Shown here one piece after another: positions 8,977-18,122 of a DNA stretch of 64,000 nucleotides (positions are counted from its first letter, which is position 1; each line of letters opens with the position of its first letter). The notes beneath the pieces are model-generated. The model had not been told where the DNA came from. It did no database searches and saw only the letters and a program-made list of their open reading frames with translations. The DNA is from Halothermothrix sp. (GTDB taxonomy: Bacteria > Bacillota > Halanaerobiia > DY22613): assembly GCA_016841825.1 (NCBI GenBank), contig JAENYK010000011.1:124001-188000 (forward strand). Direction: 5' to 3'. The position numbers were made by a program, and so were the translations under genes.

Positions 8977-10605
8977 TCAAATATCTAACCAGACTTTGGT
9001 GAACTTGTTAGAGTATTGACCAAATGATGGAAGCACATAATTTTGTACATAAGGTTGGATCAGCGAATCAGTAGTGTGGTGATAGATGAATACCATTGGA
9101 GCTTCATCTACGATGATCGCTTCAGCCTCTTGATATAGCTCTTTACGTATATTTGGATCACTCTCACGACGTGCCCTTGCTGTCAACATATCAAAAATTG
9201 GATTGTGGTAACGGGTATAGTTACCTTTCGCACCTTTGTTCTCTGAGTGCAGCAGAACATACAGGAAGTTATCAGGGTCGTTATAGTCACAAACCCAGGC
9301 CATCCTAAAGAATGGAACTTCACCATTAGCAGTTGTATCCAAATGAGTACCCCACTCAAGGTTCTCTAAATTAACTTTAATGCCAATTTGGGCATATTGA
9401 GCCTGCAAAGCTTCAGCAATTCTCGCATTGAAAGTACTGGTGTTATACTGAAGAGTTATTTCCAGACCATTAGGATAACCTGCTTCTTTTAGTAGTTCTC
9501 TGGCTTTAGCAGGGTCATAATTATAACCTTTTAAATCAGGATTATAACCAAACATACCCGGAGGCAAGATACCACTTGCAGGAGTTTGACGATTATTCAG
9601 AACTAGCTCATTTAAGAGTTCACGGTTAATGGCATAGTTCATAGCCTGACGTAAAGGTTTGTTATCCTTGAATGGAGGCAACTCCATATTCATACCGAAA
9701 TAAAATGTACCCAACTGTGGTCTTTCAAAGAAGCTATCAGCATATGTCTCTTTAGCTTCCAGGTAATATGGATCATCAACGTAGGTTTGATACAGGTTTT
9801 CAACCTTAAACTCTTCCCACATAACAGAATAATCCTCAATAATTCTGAATTCCAGTGCATCCATATAAGGTAAAGGATTACCATTATCGTCTTTACCCCA
9901 ATAGTTTTCATTCTTACTCAGATAAATTTTGTCATCTTGATTCCAGTATTCAAATGTAAATGGGCCAGTTCCTACTGGATGGAAGTTCCAATTCTCATCC
10001 CATTTTTCAACATCTTCTCTTGGAAGAACTACGAAAGTGTTGTAGGCAAGTACGCTTACAAATGGAGCAAATTTTTGACTTAATTCAAATTTTAGAGTGT
10101 AGTCATCCAATGCTGAAACTCCAGCCAGGGAATCAACTTTACCGTCCATGTATTCTTGATAACCCTTAATAAATTCGACAAAATAAGCACGTGGAGAATT
10201 GGTTGCTGGATCACAGATATAGTTAAATGTCCAAACCCAGTCATGAGCAGTAACTTCGCGACCACCATTAGCAGTAGGAACTCCACCTTCAGTAGCAGCA
10301 TGGAATTTTACACCTTTGCGCAGATGGAAGACAACTTCCGTTGCATCACCATTGACCTCCCAGCTTTCGGCTAACAATGGTACCAGATCACCCTCTGTAT
10401 CATTCTCAACTAAGGTTTCAAAAATTTGATAGTCGATCTCTGCAGAAGTGGTATCTGTAGCCATTGCAGGATCAAGATATGGAGGATTCTGCTGGAGAGC
10501 ATCTTTCCAAACACCACCATATTTCGGGGTTTCAGCAAAACATACTACAGTTAGACTCAATACCATAATACATACAACAAAAAATGTAAACTTTCTCAAA
10601 TTCAA
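8977..10605 (-). CDS. Peptide ABC transporter solute-binding protein (family 5)
   Basis: 542 residues. The signal peptide is of the signal-peptidase I type (residues 1-25, ending V-V-C-F-A); no lipobox is evident. It is a full-length SBP_bac_5 protein: G-G-V-W-K at the start of the mature part, V-F-H-L-R-K-G-V-K-F-H then T-A-H-D-W-V, and P-V-G-T-G-P-F-T-F. It starts with TTG at 10605, supported by GAGGAGG. It is the first gene of an operon with oppB, C, D, F and supplies peptide substrate to that transporter. Without a lipobox or a visible anchor, how it stays at the surface is unclear. Confidence 0.94.
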   Translation of the reverse strand: MNLRKFTFFVVCIMVLSLTVVCFAETPKYGGVWKDALQQNPPYLDPAMATDTTSAEIDYQIFETLVENDTEGDLVPLLAESWEVNGDATEVVFHLRKGVKFHAATEGGVPTANGGREVTAHDWVWTFNYICDPATNSPRAYFVEFIKGYQEYMDGKVDSLAGVSALDDYTLKFELSQKFAPFVSVLAYNTFVVLPREDVEKWDENWNFHPVGTGPFTFEYWNQDDKIYLSKNENYWGKDDNGNPLPYMDALEFRIIEDYSVMWEEFKVENLYQTYVDDPYYLEAKETYADSFFERPQLGTFYFGMNMELPPFKDNKPLRQAMNYAINRELLNELVLNNRQTPASGILPPGMFGYNPDLKGYNYDPAKARELLKEAGYPNGLEITLQYNTSTFNARIAEALQAQYAQIGIKVNLENLEWGTHLDTTANGEVPFFRMAWVCDYNDPDNFLYVLLHSENKGAKGNYTRYHNPIFDMLTARARRESDPNIRKELYQEAEAIIVDEAPMVFIYHHTTDSLIQPYVQNYVLPSFGQYSNKFTKVWLDI

Positions 10606-11161
10606 CTACCTCCTCATACATTTTTTTCTGCCTCAAAACCACCTACTAAAAAATCCTTCTTCCTGCTTAGTTCTTCACCCCCTCATTTTAGTAGACGCCT
10701 TATAAGAACTAAACTTCGTCTATTTTTACTAAACATAAAATGTTTATAATAGACGAAAACATGGTATTCTGAGGGAAAACAATAAATATTCTGAAAAATC
10801 TGCAAACTAAAAAAATCAAAGTGCTATTCTCTATTTATTTATAAATTATCATTAATTATCTTAATAATTAAAAATATGATATGAACCACAAGATAATAAT
10901 AATACATTCCCGAAATTCAACTTACTACACAGAATTCAAAAAATCATTACATGTCCTATTATAATAATATTAGAGAAAACTATAATTATTCCATCAAGCG
11001 GATTTATTTTCCCTTTTTTGATTACTTACTAATTCAACAGATATCACAGATTTTCCTGCAAATTTTGCAATTTTATTAATCGAAAAAACTTTTGTGATCC
11101 TAAATATCCAAAAACAAAGGGAATAAAAGCCCGTAAAATAAATTATAACTGAGACCGAAAT
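10606..11161. other. AT-rich gene-free stretch with candidate operator
   Basis: There is no credible gene here. A 10-bp inverted repeat TTCGTCTATT/AATAGACGAA (10715-10724 with 10748-10757) lies about 110 bases upstream of the binding-protein start and could be an operator or part of the promoter region. The rest is AT-rich sequence downstream of the neighbouring operon's terminator side. A 76-codon open frame at 10994-11224 overlaps the terminator and the 3' end of the ATPase gene and was not accepted. Confidence 0.5.
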
Positions 11162-11188
11162 AAAGGTCCAACTCTTGGTTGGACCTTT
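11162..11188 (-). terminator. Terminator of the second peptide-transport operon
   Basis: A perfect 11-bp stem (11162-11172 with 11178-11188) and a 5-base loop, immediately after the stop of the ATPase gene at 11190. The T run on the minus strand is short (TTTATTT). Confidence 0.75.
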
Positions 11189-11189
11189 A

Positions 11190-12158
11190 TTAGACCAGGT
11201 GACAGGCAACAATATGATCTTCACCTATAGTTTTAACTACAGGCTCTTCTTTTTTACAAATATCTCTGGCATAGGGACATCTGGTATGAAAACGACAACC
11301 ACTCGGAGGATTAATCGGACTGGGTACATCACCCTGCAGAATAATTCGTTCTCTTTTCACTGTAGGATCTGCGATTGGAATCGCAGATAATAATGCCTGA
11401 GTATAGGGATGTCGAGGATTATTATACAGTTCATTCTTCTCTGCCATCTCCACAATATTACCCAGATACATAACTGCGACTCTATTACTAATGTGTTTCA
11501 CAACACTCAAATCATGGGCAATGAATAAAAAAGTTAAACCTAAGTCTTGCTGCAGATCCTGTAGCAGATTGATAACCTGTGCCTGAATTGATACGTCTAA
11601 TGCAGATACAGGTTCATCTGCAATGATTATCTTTGGATCAACTGCTAAAACCCGGGCAATACCTATTCGTTGGCGTTGACCACCACTAAATTCATGCGGA
11701 TAACGCCTGGCATGAGCTCCAGTTAATCCTACCTGTTCTAGCAATTGATGAACTCGAGTTTCCTTGTCATTTTTATTTTTAAGCAAATTGTGGATCTCAA
11801 GCGCTTCAGTAATTATACTACCAACCGTCATTCTGGGATTCAAAGAGGCATAGGGATCCTGAAAGATAATCTGCATATCTTTCCGCATTTTACGCATCTG
11901 ATTCTTGTCAAGAGCCAGAATATCTTTGCCACCAAACTTCACGCTTCCACTAGTTGGATCAATCAGTCGAAGAATCAACCGACCTGTTGTAGATTTACCA
12001 CAACCAGATTCACCTACAAGACCCAAAGTCTCACCTTCCCTTACATCAAAAGATATTCCGTCAACTGCTTTAACCGCCCCTATCTGTCTACCAAAAAGGC
12101 CTCCTTTAATGGGAAAATATTTTTTTAGATCTTTTACTTCAAGTAATTTTTTCATCAT
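11190..12158 (-). CDS. oppF: Oligopeptide/dipeptide ABC transporter ATPase, OppF/DppF type (second operon)
   Basis: 322 residues with Walker [10 protein letters not shown], signature F-S-G-G-Q-R-Q-R, Walker B I-I-I-A-D-E-P and the C-terminal cysteine cluster [14 protein letters not shown]. It is highly similar to the protein at 4817-5791 along its whole length, so the two operons probably arose by duplication or from closely related sources. It is the last gene of the operon, 12 bases after its OppD partner, and starts at an ATG behind GAGGAGGTGG. Confidence 0.95.
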   Translation of the reverse strand: MMKKLLEVKDLKKYFPIKGGLFGRQIGAVKAVDGISFDVREGETLGLVGESGCGKSTTGRLILRLIDPTSGSVKFGGKDILALDKNQMRKMRKDMQIIFQDPYASLNPRMTVGSIITEALEIHNLLKNKNDKETRVHQLLEQVGLTGAHARRYPHEFSGGQRQRIGIARVLAVDPKIIIADEPVSALDVSIQAQVINLLQDLQQDLGLTFLFIAHDLSVVKHISNRVAVMYLGNIVEMAEKNELYNNPRHPYTQALLSAIPIADPTVKRERIILQGDVPSPINPPSGCRFHTRCPYARDICKKEEPVVKTIGEDHIVACHLV

Positions 12159-12170
12159 CTTCCACCTCCT

Positions 12171-13148
12171 CTACTGCAATTGGTCATGAAACCAACAACG
12201 TACAGAATGTCCTTTTTCTACTTCAACCAATTCTGGTTCTTTTTCAAAACATTTTTCCCGGGCATATGGGCAGCGATTATTGAATTTACACCCCTGAGGT
12301 AGATTCAATGGGCTCGGTACAACTCCTTGAATCGGCTCCAATCGTTTATGGTTTCCCGTTAATTTAGGAATAGATTTTAAAAGACCGATGGTATAAGGAT
12401 GGCCTGGTTTTTGAAACAATGTCATTACATCCGTATATTCTACTATCTTGCCTGCATACATTACCGCAACCCGATCTGCTACTTCGGCAATCACACCTAG
12501 ATCATGAGTAATTAGCATAATAGCTGTATTAAATTCATCACGTAATTGCTTCATCAACTCTAAAATCTGTGCCTGTATAGTCACATCTAAGGCAGTTGTT
12601 GGTTCATCAGCAACCAACATCTTTGGATTGCATGAGAGTGCCATGGCAATCATCACCCGTTGTCTCATACCTCCAGATAATTGGTGCGGATATTCATGAA
12701 CTCGTTTTTCGGAAGCAGGAATACCCACTTTGTCCAGCATCTCAACAGCTCTACTAAAAGCCTCTCTTTTTGTAAGGTTTTGATGCAGCATCACTGATTC
12801 TGCGATCTGATCACCAATAGTGTACACTGGATTTAAAGAAGTCATAGGTTCCTGAAAAATCATACTAATTTCATTTCCCCTAATCTTCCGCATGTCAGCT
12901 TCAGATTTCATCAATAAATCTTCACCTTTAAAAAGAATCTGTCCACCAACAATTTTACCTGGAGGGTTTGGAACGAGACGCATGATAGAGATTGAAGTTA
13001 CACTCTTGCCGCAGCCAGATTCACCAACAATTCCCAGTGTTTCTCCCTCAGCTATCTCAAAGCTAACACCATCTACTGCTTTTACTACTCCCTCTTCAAC
13101 AAAAAAATACGTTTTTAAGTCTTTGATTTCAATTACTGGCCTCTTCAC
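12171..13148 (-). CDS. oppD: Oligopeptide/dipeptide ABC transporter ATPase, OppD/DppD type (second operon)
   Basis: 325 residues with Walker [11 protein letters not shown], signature L-S-G-G-M-R-Q-R-V, Walker B M-L-V-A-D-E-P and the C-terminal [14 protein letters not shown]. The start codon is GTG at 13148 behind AAAGGAGG. It pairs with the OppF-type product of the next gene. It closely resembles the protein at 5805-6824. Confidence 0.95.
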   Translation of the reverse strand: MKRPVIEIKDLKTYFFVEEGVVKAVDGVSFEIAEGETLGIVGESGCGKSVTSISIMRLVPNPPGKIVGGQILFKGEDLLMKSEADMRKIRGNEISMIFQEPMTSLNPVYTIGDQIAESVMLHQNLTKREAFSRAVEMLDKVGIPASEKRVHEYPHQLSGGMRQRVMIAMALSCNPKMLVADEPTTALDVTIQAQILELMKQLRDEFNTAIMLITHDLGVIAEVADRVAVMYAGKIVEYTDVMTLFQKPGHPYTIGLLKSIPKLTGNHKRLEPIQGVVPSPLNLPQGCKFNNRCPYAREKCFEKEPELVEVEKGHSVRCWFHDQLQ

Positions 13149-13164
13149 CCCTACTTCCTCCTTT

Positions 13165-14016
13165 CTACTGCTTCATCCGTGGGTCTAATGCATCTCGTAA
13201 ACCATCTCCCAGAAGATTTAATCCCAGGATAGTAATCATAATCGCTAAACCAGGATAAATTGTCAACCAGGTCTTAGTAGTAACATAAGTCCGTCCCATA
13301 GACAACATCAATCCCCAACTCGGCATTGGTGGTTGTGCACCTAAACCCAGAAAGCTCAGACCTGCTTCAGATAGAATCGCTCCAGCAACGCCCAAAGTTG
13401 CAGTTACAATAATTGGAGCCATACAGTTAGGCAAAATGTGTTTTACGATAATTTTAAAATCATTTCCACCTAAAGCCCGGATCGCTTCAATATATTCTTG
13501 TTCTTTCAATTGTAATACCTGTCCACGTACAATCCGTGCCAGACCAGGCCAGCTTACTGCTCCCAGTGCAATAAAGATATTATTTAATCCGGGACCCAGG
13601 GTAGCCATGATGGCAATAGCAAAGAGCAGAGAGGGGAAAGCAAAGAATACATTGATCAAATAAGAAATAAACTCATCAACCTTTCCTCCGTAATATCCAG
13701 CAAGGGCACCCATAAAGATACCAATTACCATCGAAATACTCTGAGTAATGATACCTACCTGTAAAGAAATCCGCGCACCATATAATAGTCGGCTAAACTG
13801 ATCCCGCCCTAATTGATCTGTTCCTAATAGATGTCCTTCCTGACCTGGGGCTCTCATGGATTGAGATAAGTCAACAGTATATGGATCATATGGCACAATC
13901 GCTGGAGCAAATATTGCAATCAAAAGTAAACCAATTGTAATTGTTAACCCCACCATGGCCATTTTGTTCTTCTTAAGACGTTTCCAAATCACATTGCTTT
14001 TACTTTTTTGAACCAT
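13165..14016 (-). CDS. oppC: Peptide ABC transporter permease, OppC/DppC type (second operon)
   Basis: 283 residues with a basic N-terminus, six membrane helices, the L-L-G-T-D-Q-L-G-R-D motif in the first external loop, an EAA loop (E-A-I-R-A-L-G-G-N-D) and the C-terminal signature [11 protein letters not shown]. It starts at an ATG behind GGAGGAGAAG and lies 17 bases after oppB. It forms the transmembrane pore with the OppB-type subunit. Confidence 0.95.
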   Translation of the reverse strand: MVQKSKSNVIWKRLKKNKMAMVGLTITIGLLLIAIFAPAIVPYDPYTVDLSQSMRAPGQEGHLLGTDQLGRDQFSRLLYGARISLQVGIITQSISMVIGIFMGALAGYYGGKVDEFISYLINVFFAFPSLLFAIAIMATLGPGLNNIFIALGAVSWPGLARIVRGQVLQLKEQEYIEAIRALGGNDFKIIVKHILPNCMAPIIVTATLGVAGAILSEAGLSFLGLGAQPPMPSWGLMLSMGRTYVTTKTWLTIYPGLAIMITILGLNLLGDGLRDALDPRMKQ

Positions 14017-14033
14017 TCTCTTCTCCTCCTCTC

Positions 14034-14972
14034 TTACTCATAGCGAATACGTGGATCAAACCATCCGTATGATAAGTCTACTACTAGATTGATTACAATG
14101 AAAATAATAGCCATAAACAGAACTGTACCCTGAATCATGGGAAAATCACGAGATTGAACTGCATCTACAGCCATCCGACCTACTCCAGGCCAGGAGAACG
14201 TAGTTTCAGTCAACACTGTACCTCCCAACAGATAACCTAACTGGGTACCGATAACTGTGATTACCGGAATCAAAGCATTCCGTAAAGCGTGTTTAAAGAT
14301 GACAGTTTTTTCGCTCAAACCTTTGGATCGTGCTGTACGGATATAATCCATCCTGATCACTTCCATCATACTGGAACGGGTCATTCGGGCAATTCGCGCT
14401 GCCTGAGCTGTCCCCAAAGCAATAGCCGGCAAAATCAAGTATCTGATATCCCCACCGCCAAAACCACCTACAGGCAGTATATTTAGATTAACGGCAAAGA
14501 CAACAATTAATAAAAGTCCGAGATAAAAGACCGGTATCGAGATGCCCAACAAGGCCAGACTCATAAAGATACCATCAACAACTGAGTAAGGTTTTACTGC
14601 TGAAACAATCCCGGCGGTAATACCAACCACAATTGCCACAGCCATCGCACTTAATCCCAATCTTAGAGTAGCAGGAAATCTTTCGGCAATTGATTCGATA
14701 ACAGGCCGCCTGGTTTTATAAGACCGACCTAAGTCACCTTTAAATATTTTCAACACAAAATCAAAATATTGAACTGATAGAGGTCTATTTAACCCCATCT
14801 CATCACGAATACTGTCAATAGTCGCCTCATCGGCATGTTGACCCATAATCATCCGTACAGGATCACCCGGTACAAATACAAAAGTCAGAAGAAAGGTAAT
14901 CGTTGCGACACCTATTAAAATCGGTACTGCCATGATAGAACGTCTAATGATATAAGTTAGCATTTTCCCCAA
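14034..14972 (-). CDS. oppB: Peptide ABC transporter permease, OppB/DppB type (second operon)
   Basis: 312 residues. It has the family start Y-I-I-R-R-S, a P-G-D-P-V motif after helix 1, the EAA loop T-A-R-S-K-G-L-S-E and the C-terminal W-F-D-P-R-I-R-Y-E. The start is uncertain: a TTG at 14972 or an in-frame ATG at 14963. An AAAGG-TAGGT stretch could serve either. It follows the binding-protein gene by 191 bases containing a strong hairpin. Confidence 0.94.
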   Translation of the reverse strand: MGKMLTYIIRRSIMAVPILIGVATITFLLTFVFVPGDPVRMIMGQHADEATIDSIRDEMGLNRPLSVQYFDFVLKIFKGDLGRSYKTRRPVIESIAERFPATLRLGLSAMAVAIVVGITAGIVSAVKPYSVVDGIFMSLALLGISIPVFYLGLLLIVVFAVNLNILPVGGFGGGDIRYLILPAIALGTAQAARIARMTRSSMMEVIRMDYIRTARSKGLSEKTVIFKHALRNALIPVITVIGTQLGYLLGGTVLTETTFSWPGVGRMAVDAVQSRDFPMIQGTVLFMAIIFIVINLVVDLSYGWFDPRIRYE

Positions 14973-15101
14973 ACCTACCTTTCTGTTATATAAAAGATAA
15001 TTTTACGTTATTTAGAAGTTTTCGGCAAAAAATTTTCCTCTACACCTGATACACCACCCGGTGCACTTGACAATTAATTTACTAGTGCCAGATTAGATAT
15101 A

Positions 15102-15137
15102 ACTGCACAGATAAACAGTATCGCCTATCTGTGCAGT
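15102..15137 (-). promoter_or_regulatory. Intercistronic hairpin between binding-protein and permease genes (second operon)
   Basis: A perfect 12-bp stem (15102-15113 with 15126-15137) and a 12-base loop, 26 bases after the binding-protein stop. It has no strong T tract. Its position matches the hairpin at 8800-8842 in the other operon, but the sequence is different. Confidence 0.72.
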
Positions 15138-15163
15138 CTATACTCTACGACCTATCCAGAAAA

Positions 15164-16810
15164 TTAATCTTTTTCACTTAACCATACATTGGTATATGAC
15201 ATTACTCCAGATGCATTAACCCGATAGCCTTTGACATATGGTTTTCGTAATATCAAATTATTATAGTAATATAGTGGAACCCATGGGGCTTCATCCAGGG
15301 CAATCTGTTCTGCTTTTTGATATTTTTCCATCCTTTCTGGTCCATTTGGCAAAGTTCTTGCTTCATTGGTTAATCTATCAAATTCAGCATTACTAAAGAA
15401 AGATGCATTGCCTCCGGGACCAAAATTGGCGGAGTTCAACAATACATATAAAAAACTATCTGGATCAGGGTCACCAATCCAACCCATTCGATACATCTGA
15501 GTATCACCGTTGTCTACCTTGGTAATATAGACACCCCAATCCATGTTAACCAGTTTCACATTTATTCCGATTTTCTTTAAGTCAGCCTGTACTGCCTCTG
15601 CAATCATCTGATGTCCCTTATCAGTATTATAAGCCAGTTCAATCTCATTTGGATAACCATCAGAATATCCCGCATCAGACATCAAAGCCTTTGCTTTATC
15701 CAGGTCATACTCTAAACCTGTGATCTCTTCTTGATTATAATCAGGAATACCTGGGGGCAAAATCCCTTTGGCAGCAGTAACTGTTCCATGTTTTAGAACA
15801 TCGGCAATCATCTGTTTATTTATCGCATGATTGATAGCCTGTCTGACCTTTTTATCGGTAAAGGGTTCTTTTTGAGTGTTCATACCAACATAATATAAGC
15901 CTAACCTTCCCTTCCGGATTAACTCATCTTTAAACTCATCAGTATTTAATACCCTCTCCAATTGGCCTTCAGGAATAGCTGCCAGATCATGGATGTTCCC
16001 CTGCTCGTATTCGGAAAAAGCCGCTGAATCATCCGGAATAATTCTAAAATTAACCTTATCCAAATATGGACGACCGGCAAAGTAATCTTCATTAACATCT
16101 AGAGTTACATGGTCATCATGCATCCACTCCACAAACTGGAATGCACCAGTACCTACTGGGTGGGTGGTAAAGTCTTCACCATATCTTTCAACCTCTTCTT
16201 TAGGTACTACATATGCATTATTCATAGTCAGCATAATCATAAAAGGAGTAAACGCTTCACTTAACGTGATCTGAAAGGTAGTAGTATCTACAGCTTTAAA
16301 TCCTTCTACTGTATCTGCTTTCCCATCCCGAAACTCTTTCACACCTTTTACCTGATCAAAAATCCAGGCTCGTGGTGAAGCGGTTTCAGGATCCACAATT
16401 CTGGTAAAAGAATACACAAAATCATCTGCTGTCATCTCTCGACCGTTGTGGAATTTAATATTATCATGCAAATTAAATGTCCAGACTAATCCATCCTCGC
16501 TTACCTTCCAATCTTTCGCGAGATTACCCACAATCTCCATTTCCTCGTTATACTGCACCAGACCATCAAAAATGTGCTCAGCAACCTGACCGGAAGTAGT
16601 ATCAGTGATGTAAGCCGGATCTAAAGTTGGTGGGTCTGATGCCAGACGGCCTTTAAAGGTTCCACCAAATTTATCCTTTTCACTTACTTCCGCGGGAGGT
16701 TCTGCTCCCTCTTGTTCCTGATCTTCAGATTTCTGCTGACGACCAGCACAGCCAGCAAGGACAAGACCAAAGATCAAAACTAAGACAATTAGTGACTTCC
16801 ATTTTTTCAT
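15164..16810 (-). CDS. Peptide ABC transporter solute-binding lipoprotein (family 5)
   Basis: 548 residues. A lipoprotein signal with lipobox L-A-G-C puts the lipidated cysteine at residue 21, followed by an acidic, low-complexity linker (Q-K-S-E-D-Q-E-Q-E-G-A-E) before the mature fold. The SBP_bac_5 features are clear: G-G-T-F-K-G, V-W-T-F-N-L-H-D-N-I-K-F-H-N-G and P-V-G-T-G-A-F-Q-F. It starts at an ATG behind GAGGGAG. It is the first gene of the second peptide operon and has its own consensus promoter about 215 bases upstream. Confidence 0.95.
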   Translation of the reverse strand: MKKWKSLIVLVLIFGLVLAGCAGRQQKSEDQEQEGAEPPAEVSEKDKFGGTFKGRLASDPPTLDPAYITDTTSGQVAEHIFDGLVQYNEEMEIVGNLAKDWKVSEDGLVWTFNLHDNIKFHNGREMTADDFVYSFTRIVDPETASPRAWIFDQVKGVKEFRDGKADTVEGFKAVDTTTFQITLSEAFTPFMIMLTMNNAYVVPKEEVERYGEDFTTHPVGTGAFQFVEWMHDDHVTLDVNEDYFAGRPYLDKVNFRIIPDDSAAFSEYEQGNIHDLAAIPEGQLERVLNTDEFKDELIRKGRLGLYYVGMNTQKEPFTDKKVRQAINHAINKQMIADVLKHGTVTAAKGILPPGIPDYNQEEITGLEYDLDKAKALMSDAGYSDGYPNEIELAYNTDKGHQMIAEAVQADLKKIGINVKLVNMDWGVYITKVDNGDTQMYRMGWIGDPDPDSFLYVLLNSANFGPGGNASFFSNAEFDRLTNEARTLPNGPERMEKYQKAEQIALDEAPWVPLYYYNNLILRKPYVKGYRVNASGVMSYTNVWLSEKD

Positions 16811-17031
16811 TAACGGATCTCCCTCCTCTGATCTTTAGACTGTAACGATAATAACCGATACATTCCTCCAACCTTTTCCGGGATCGCCCGCACAACTAAA
16901 ACAGGCAAGACATAATTTTCTCACCTATTACCAGACAGTAAAAATTACTTCCATGGGAATTATTTGCTGGTACTGGAAATCAATACTGGTATTCTATTTA
17001 CATTATTCCCATATACAGTAATCCATCTATC

Positions 17032-17060
17032 ATTATAGTGTGACTACAGGGTGATGTCAA
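17032..17060 (-). promoter_or_regulatory. Consensus sigma-A promoter for the second peptide operon
   Basis: On the minus strand TTGACA (17055-17060) and TATAAT (17032-17037) are separated by exactly 17 bases. Transcription would begin near 17025 and reach the lipoprotein ATG at 16810, leaving a leader of about 215 bases. The leader contains self-complementary CCAGTA/TACTGG-type segments but no riboswitch class I recognise. Confidence 0.8.
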
Positions 17061-17080
17061 AGGAAACTTTTAGAAAAGAA

Positions 17081-17128
17081 AAGGTTGGAGACAACTCTTT
17101 GCTCATTTAGCAAAGTTGTTCCAACCTT
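17081..17128 (-). terminator. Terminator of the lytic transglycosylase gene
   Basis: A long stem of about 20 bp with small bulges (arms at 17081-17103 and 17109-17128), followed on the minus strand by TTTTCTTTTC. It begins at the last bases before the stop of the gene at 17130. Confidence 0.8.
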
Positions 17129-17129
17129 A

Positions 17130-17696
17130 TTATTCCCCTTCATACAGTTGTAAATACCGTTGATACAGACTTAATACGCTACTGACAAATTTTTGGGTCT
17201 CGGGAAAAGGAATTTGATTGATTTTATGTACTTCCCCTGACCATTGATTCTCTGTAATCCATTTGTTGACATTCCCTCGACCGCCATTGTATGCTGCCAA
17301 AATAGCTATCAAATTGCCTTCAAATTCATGTGAGAGATCGGCCAAATACCAGTTTGCAAAGTAGATATTCGTCTCAGAGTCATAAAGATCATCTACCTGG
17401 AAATCTTCTATTTTGAGATTTTGGGCTATCCAGCTGGCGGTGTCTGGCATTATCTGCATCAGTCCAATCGCTCCTTTTGGTGAAAGAGCCCTGGTATCAA
17501 ATTTACTCTCCCGATACATTATCGCTGTGACCAGATATGGATCAAGGTCAAAAAAGTCAGCGTATTTGAAGACTAGATTTTTATATTTTAAAGGATATAA
17601 CATCTTCCAGATATTATCCAAATTAAGATAGATAGTGATGGCCCCCAGTACCAGAATAGTTAAAATTACGATAAGGATAATCTGCATTTTCGCCAT
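17130..17696 (-). CDS. Membrane-anchored soluble-type lytic transglycosylase
   Basis: 188 residues. One N-terminal membrane helix (about 5-24) anchors an SLT domain. The catalytic glutamate lies in Y-R-E-S-K-F-D, followed by the family motif S-P-K-G-A-I-G-L-M-Q-I-M-P, and A-Y-N-G-G near the end. It cleaves the glycan strands of peptidoglycan outside the membrane. It starts at an ATG behind AGGAGGAGC. The gene appears to be transcribed alone, with its own terminator. The short length fits the small, single-domain members of the family. Confidence 0.92.
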   Translation of the reverse strand: MAKMQIILIVILTILVLGAITIYLNLDNIWKMLYPLKYKNLVFKYADFFDLDPYLVTAIMYRESKFDTRALSPKGAIGLMQIMPDTASWIAQNLKIEDFQVDDLYDSETNIYFANWYLADLSHEFEGNLIAILAAYNGGRGNVNKWITENQWSGEVHKINQIPFPETQKFVSSVLSLYQRYLQLYEGE

Positions 17697-17945
17697 ACTT
17701 GCTCCTCCTTCAACGACAATATATTTCTAGTATATTATTCCAGATCATTTTTCATTCCTCATATTGCAGAATCATTTTTTGAAGAAAAATACCATTAGGT
17801 TTACCCATGTACTATACCTGACCACACAGGAAATAGTTTCTTAAACCCTATGAAGCATCTTCCCCAATATGGAAGAAAATTATTTCCTGATTAATTTAGA
17901 TAAATCCGTAATCTAATCTCGCTTAATCATCATGGTTCTCTTACC

Positions 17946-17983
17946 AAAAAACACTCCTCACTATTGGCTAAGGAGTGTTTTTT
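17946..17983. terminator. Strong bidirectional terminator
   Basis: A perfect 13-bp stem (17946-17958 with 17971-17983) includes six A/T pairs at its base, so it ends in T6 on either strand. It lies about 130 bases past the stop of the 649-residue protein gene. The interval 17697-18044 has no convincing gene; a 63-codon plus-strand frame here runs through both this terminator and the tnpB relic. Confidence 0.8.
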
Positions 17984-18044
17984 CCTCAGTATATGAATTG
18001 GTATATGATTGCACAACTATATCTAAATTCTATGACTCCAACTT

Positions 18045-18122
18045 CTATAAATGGGAGCTGCTCTGTTCTACTTCAGCCGGGGTTGAATCCCCATCTGAAG
18101 CCCCAAGATTCAGCTTTAGCTG
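18045..18122 (-). pseudogene. Relic of the 3' end of an IS200/IS605-type tnpB
   Basis: The minus strand, in a frame different from the neighbouring gene, encodes G-D-S-T-P-A-E-V-E-Q-S-S-S-H-L and then a TAG at 18045-18047. This tail is characteristic of TnpB proteins, whose 3' ends overlap the guide-RNA scaffold. It is followed by an imperfect hairpin (CTCCCATTT/AAGTTGGAG) of the kind found at IS605 right ends. Only about 24 codons remain, and they abut and overlap the stop of the exported-protein gene at 18116. I infer an old insertion followed by deletion. Confidence 0.7.

Noticed and set aside
11745-12189. Two overlapping plus-strand frames opposite the second oppF
   Set aside because: Both are mirror frames of a conserved ATPase and lack ribosome sites.
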